From Bryobacteraceae bacterium (GTDB taxonomy: Bacteria; Acidobacteriota; Terriglobia; Bryobacterales; Bryobacteraceae): a DNA stretch of 45,678 nt. This document shows positions 45,436-45,678 of the stretch, piece after piece. Every line of letters starts with the position of its first letter. Position 1 is the stretch's first letter. The notes beneath the pieces are model-generated. The model saw only the letters and a list, made by a program, of their open reading frames with translations. It had not been told where the DNA came from and made no database searches. Made by a program: the position numbers and the translations under genes. Location: contig JACZJQ010000277.1 of assembly GCA_014860455.1 (NCBI GenBank), positions 1 to 45,678 of the forward strand, written 5' to 3'.

Positions 45436-45678
45436 TCAGAACTTCAGGCGGATGCCGATTTCGATGCGCCGGTTGTCGAGCACTGAGGTGACGTTCTGGT
45501 GGCCGACGCCGCCGCGGTATTGGTTGTATTTCTCCGCCGCGGTTGCATTCGGCGAGGCCGCGAGCAGATTGGTGACAAGCTGCTCTGGCGAATTGAACAG
45601 GTAGTGGCCGTTGGAGAGCTGGGCGCCTTTCATCTTGAAGGTGAAGCCGGTGTTCAGATCCTGGCGGCGAACCTGGTT
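45436..45678 (-). CDS. TonB-dependent receptor, C-terminal end (cut by window)
   Basis: The frame is open to the window end and ends with a typical outer-membrane barrel terminus (RRIEIGIRLKF, final Phe). The visible 80 residues include GFTFKMKGAQLSNGHYLFN and a loop with NQYRGGVGHQNVTSV. This matches the last strands of Oar-like TonB receptors, but only the end is seen. Confidence 0.65.
   Translation of the reverse strand, partial: NQVRRQDLNTGFTFKMKGAQLSNGHYLFNSPEQLVTNLLAASPNATAAEKYNQYRGGVGHQNVTSVLDNRRIEIGIRLKF

Overview
The window looks like chromosomal DNA of an acidobacterium, probably of the Solibacter/Bryobacter group (Terriglobia, Bryobacterales). This is inferred from GC-rich coding DNA, three (plus one partial) large TonB-dependent receptors, two of them over 1000 residues with an N-terminal carboxypeptidase-regulatory-like domain, a type IV pilus/type II secretion assembly cluster of unusual composition, and a general gene content that is Gram-negative but not proteobacterial. 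No rRNA, tRNA or CRISPR was seen.

Layout. 1-11250 (+): end of an Rsm22-like rRNA methyltransferase, a LolA-like lipoprotein carrier, then a tight assembly operon (GspF/PilC, GspE/PilB, PilM-, PilN-, PilO-, PilP/GspC-like proteins, and a pseudopilin-like protein with a long Gly/Gln/Pro and FG-repeat tail), followed by a TonB receptor. 11222-13858 (-): a DedA membrane protein and a PpiD/SurA-type folding factor. 13952-15722: an IS1380-family element with 21-bp terminal inverted repeats (18/21 matching) and a frameshifted transposase. 15942-19955 (-): rapZ, hpf and rpoN behind a LysM-amidase. 20179-23620 (-): clpC and a LolD-like ABC ATPase whose 3' end carries a tandem 35-bp repeat with twin hairpins. 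23747-31268: two divergent giant TonB receptors around an 841-bp intergenic region. 31469-33362 (+): a translationally coupled trio of an AhbD-like radical SAM/SPASM enzyme, a thioredoxin-like [2Fe-2S] ferredoxin and an M52-type hydrogenase-maturation endopeptidase homologue. 33369-35601 (-): a small hypothetical gene and motB/motA. 35764-37898 (+): an M20 peptidase and an EamA transporter. 37933-41341 (-): rpoD, nrdR and a flippase-like membrane protein. 41636-45346 (+): an ECF sigma/anti-sigma pair followed by four coupled genes for small membrane proteins, all sharing a LiaF/DUF5668-like two-helix module, the last with a DUF4097 beta-repeat domain. 45436-end (-): C-terminus of another TonB receptor.

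How it fits together. Several units concern the envelope: lipoprotein traffic (LolA, LolD), outer-membrane receptors, periplasmic folding (PpiD), pilus or secretion assembly, and an ECF-controlled membrane module. Others are core regulation (rpoN, hpf, rapZ, rpoD, nrdR, clpC). The best candidates for something undescribed are the radical SAM-ferredoxin-M52 trio, which has no hydrogenase or heme-pathway genes beside it, the FG-tailed pseudopilin in a secretin-less cluster, and the four-fold repeated LiaF-like module under ECF control.
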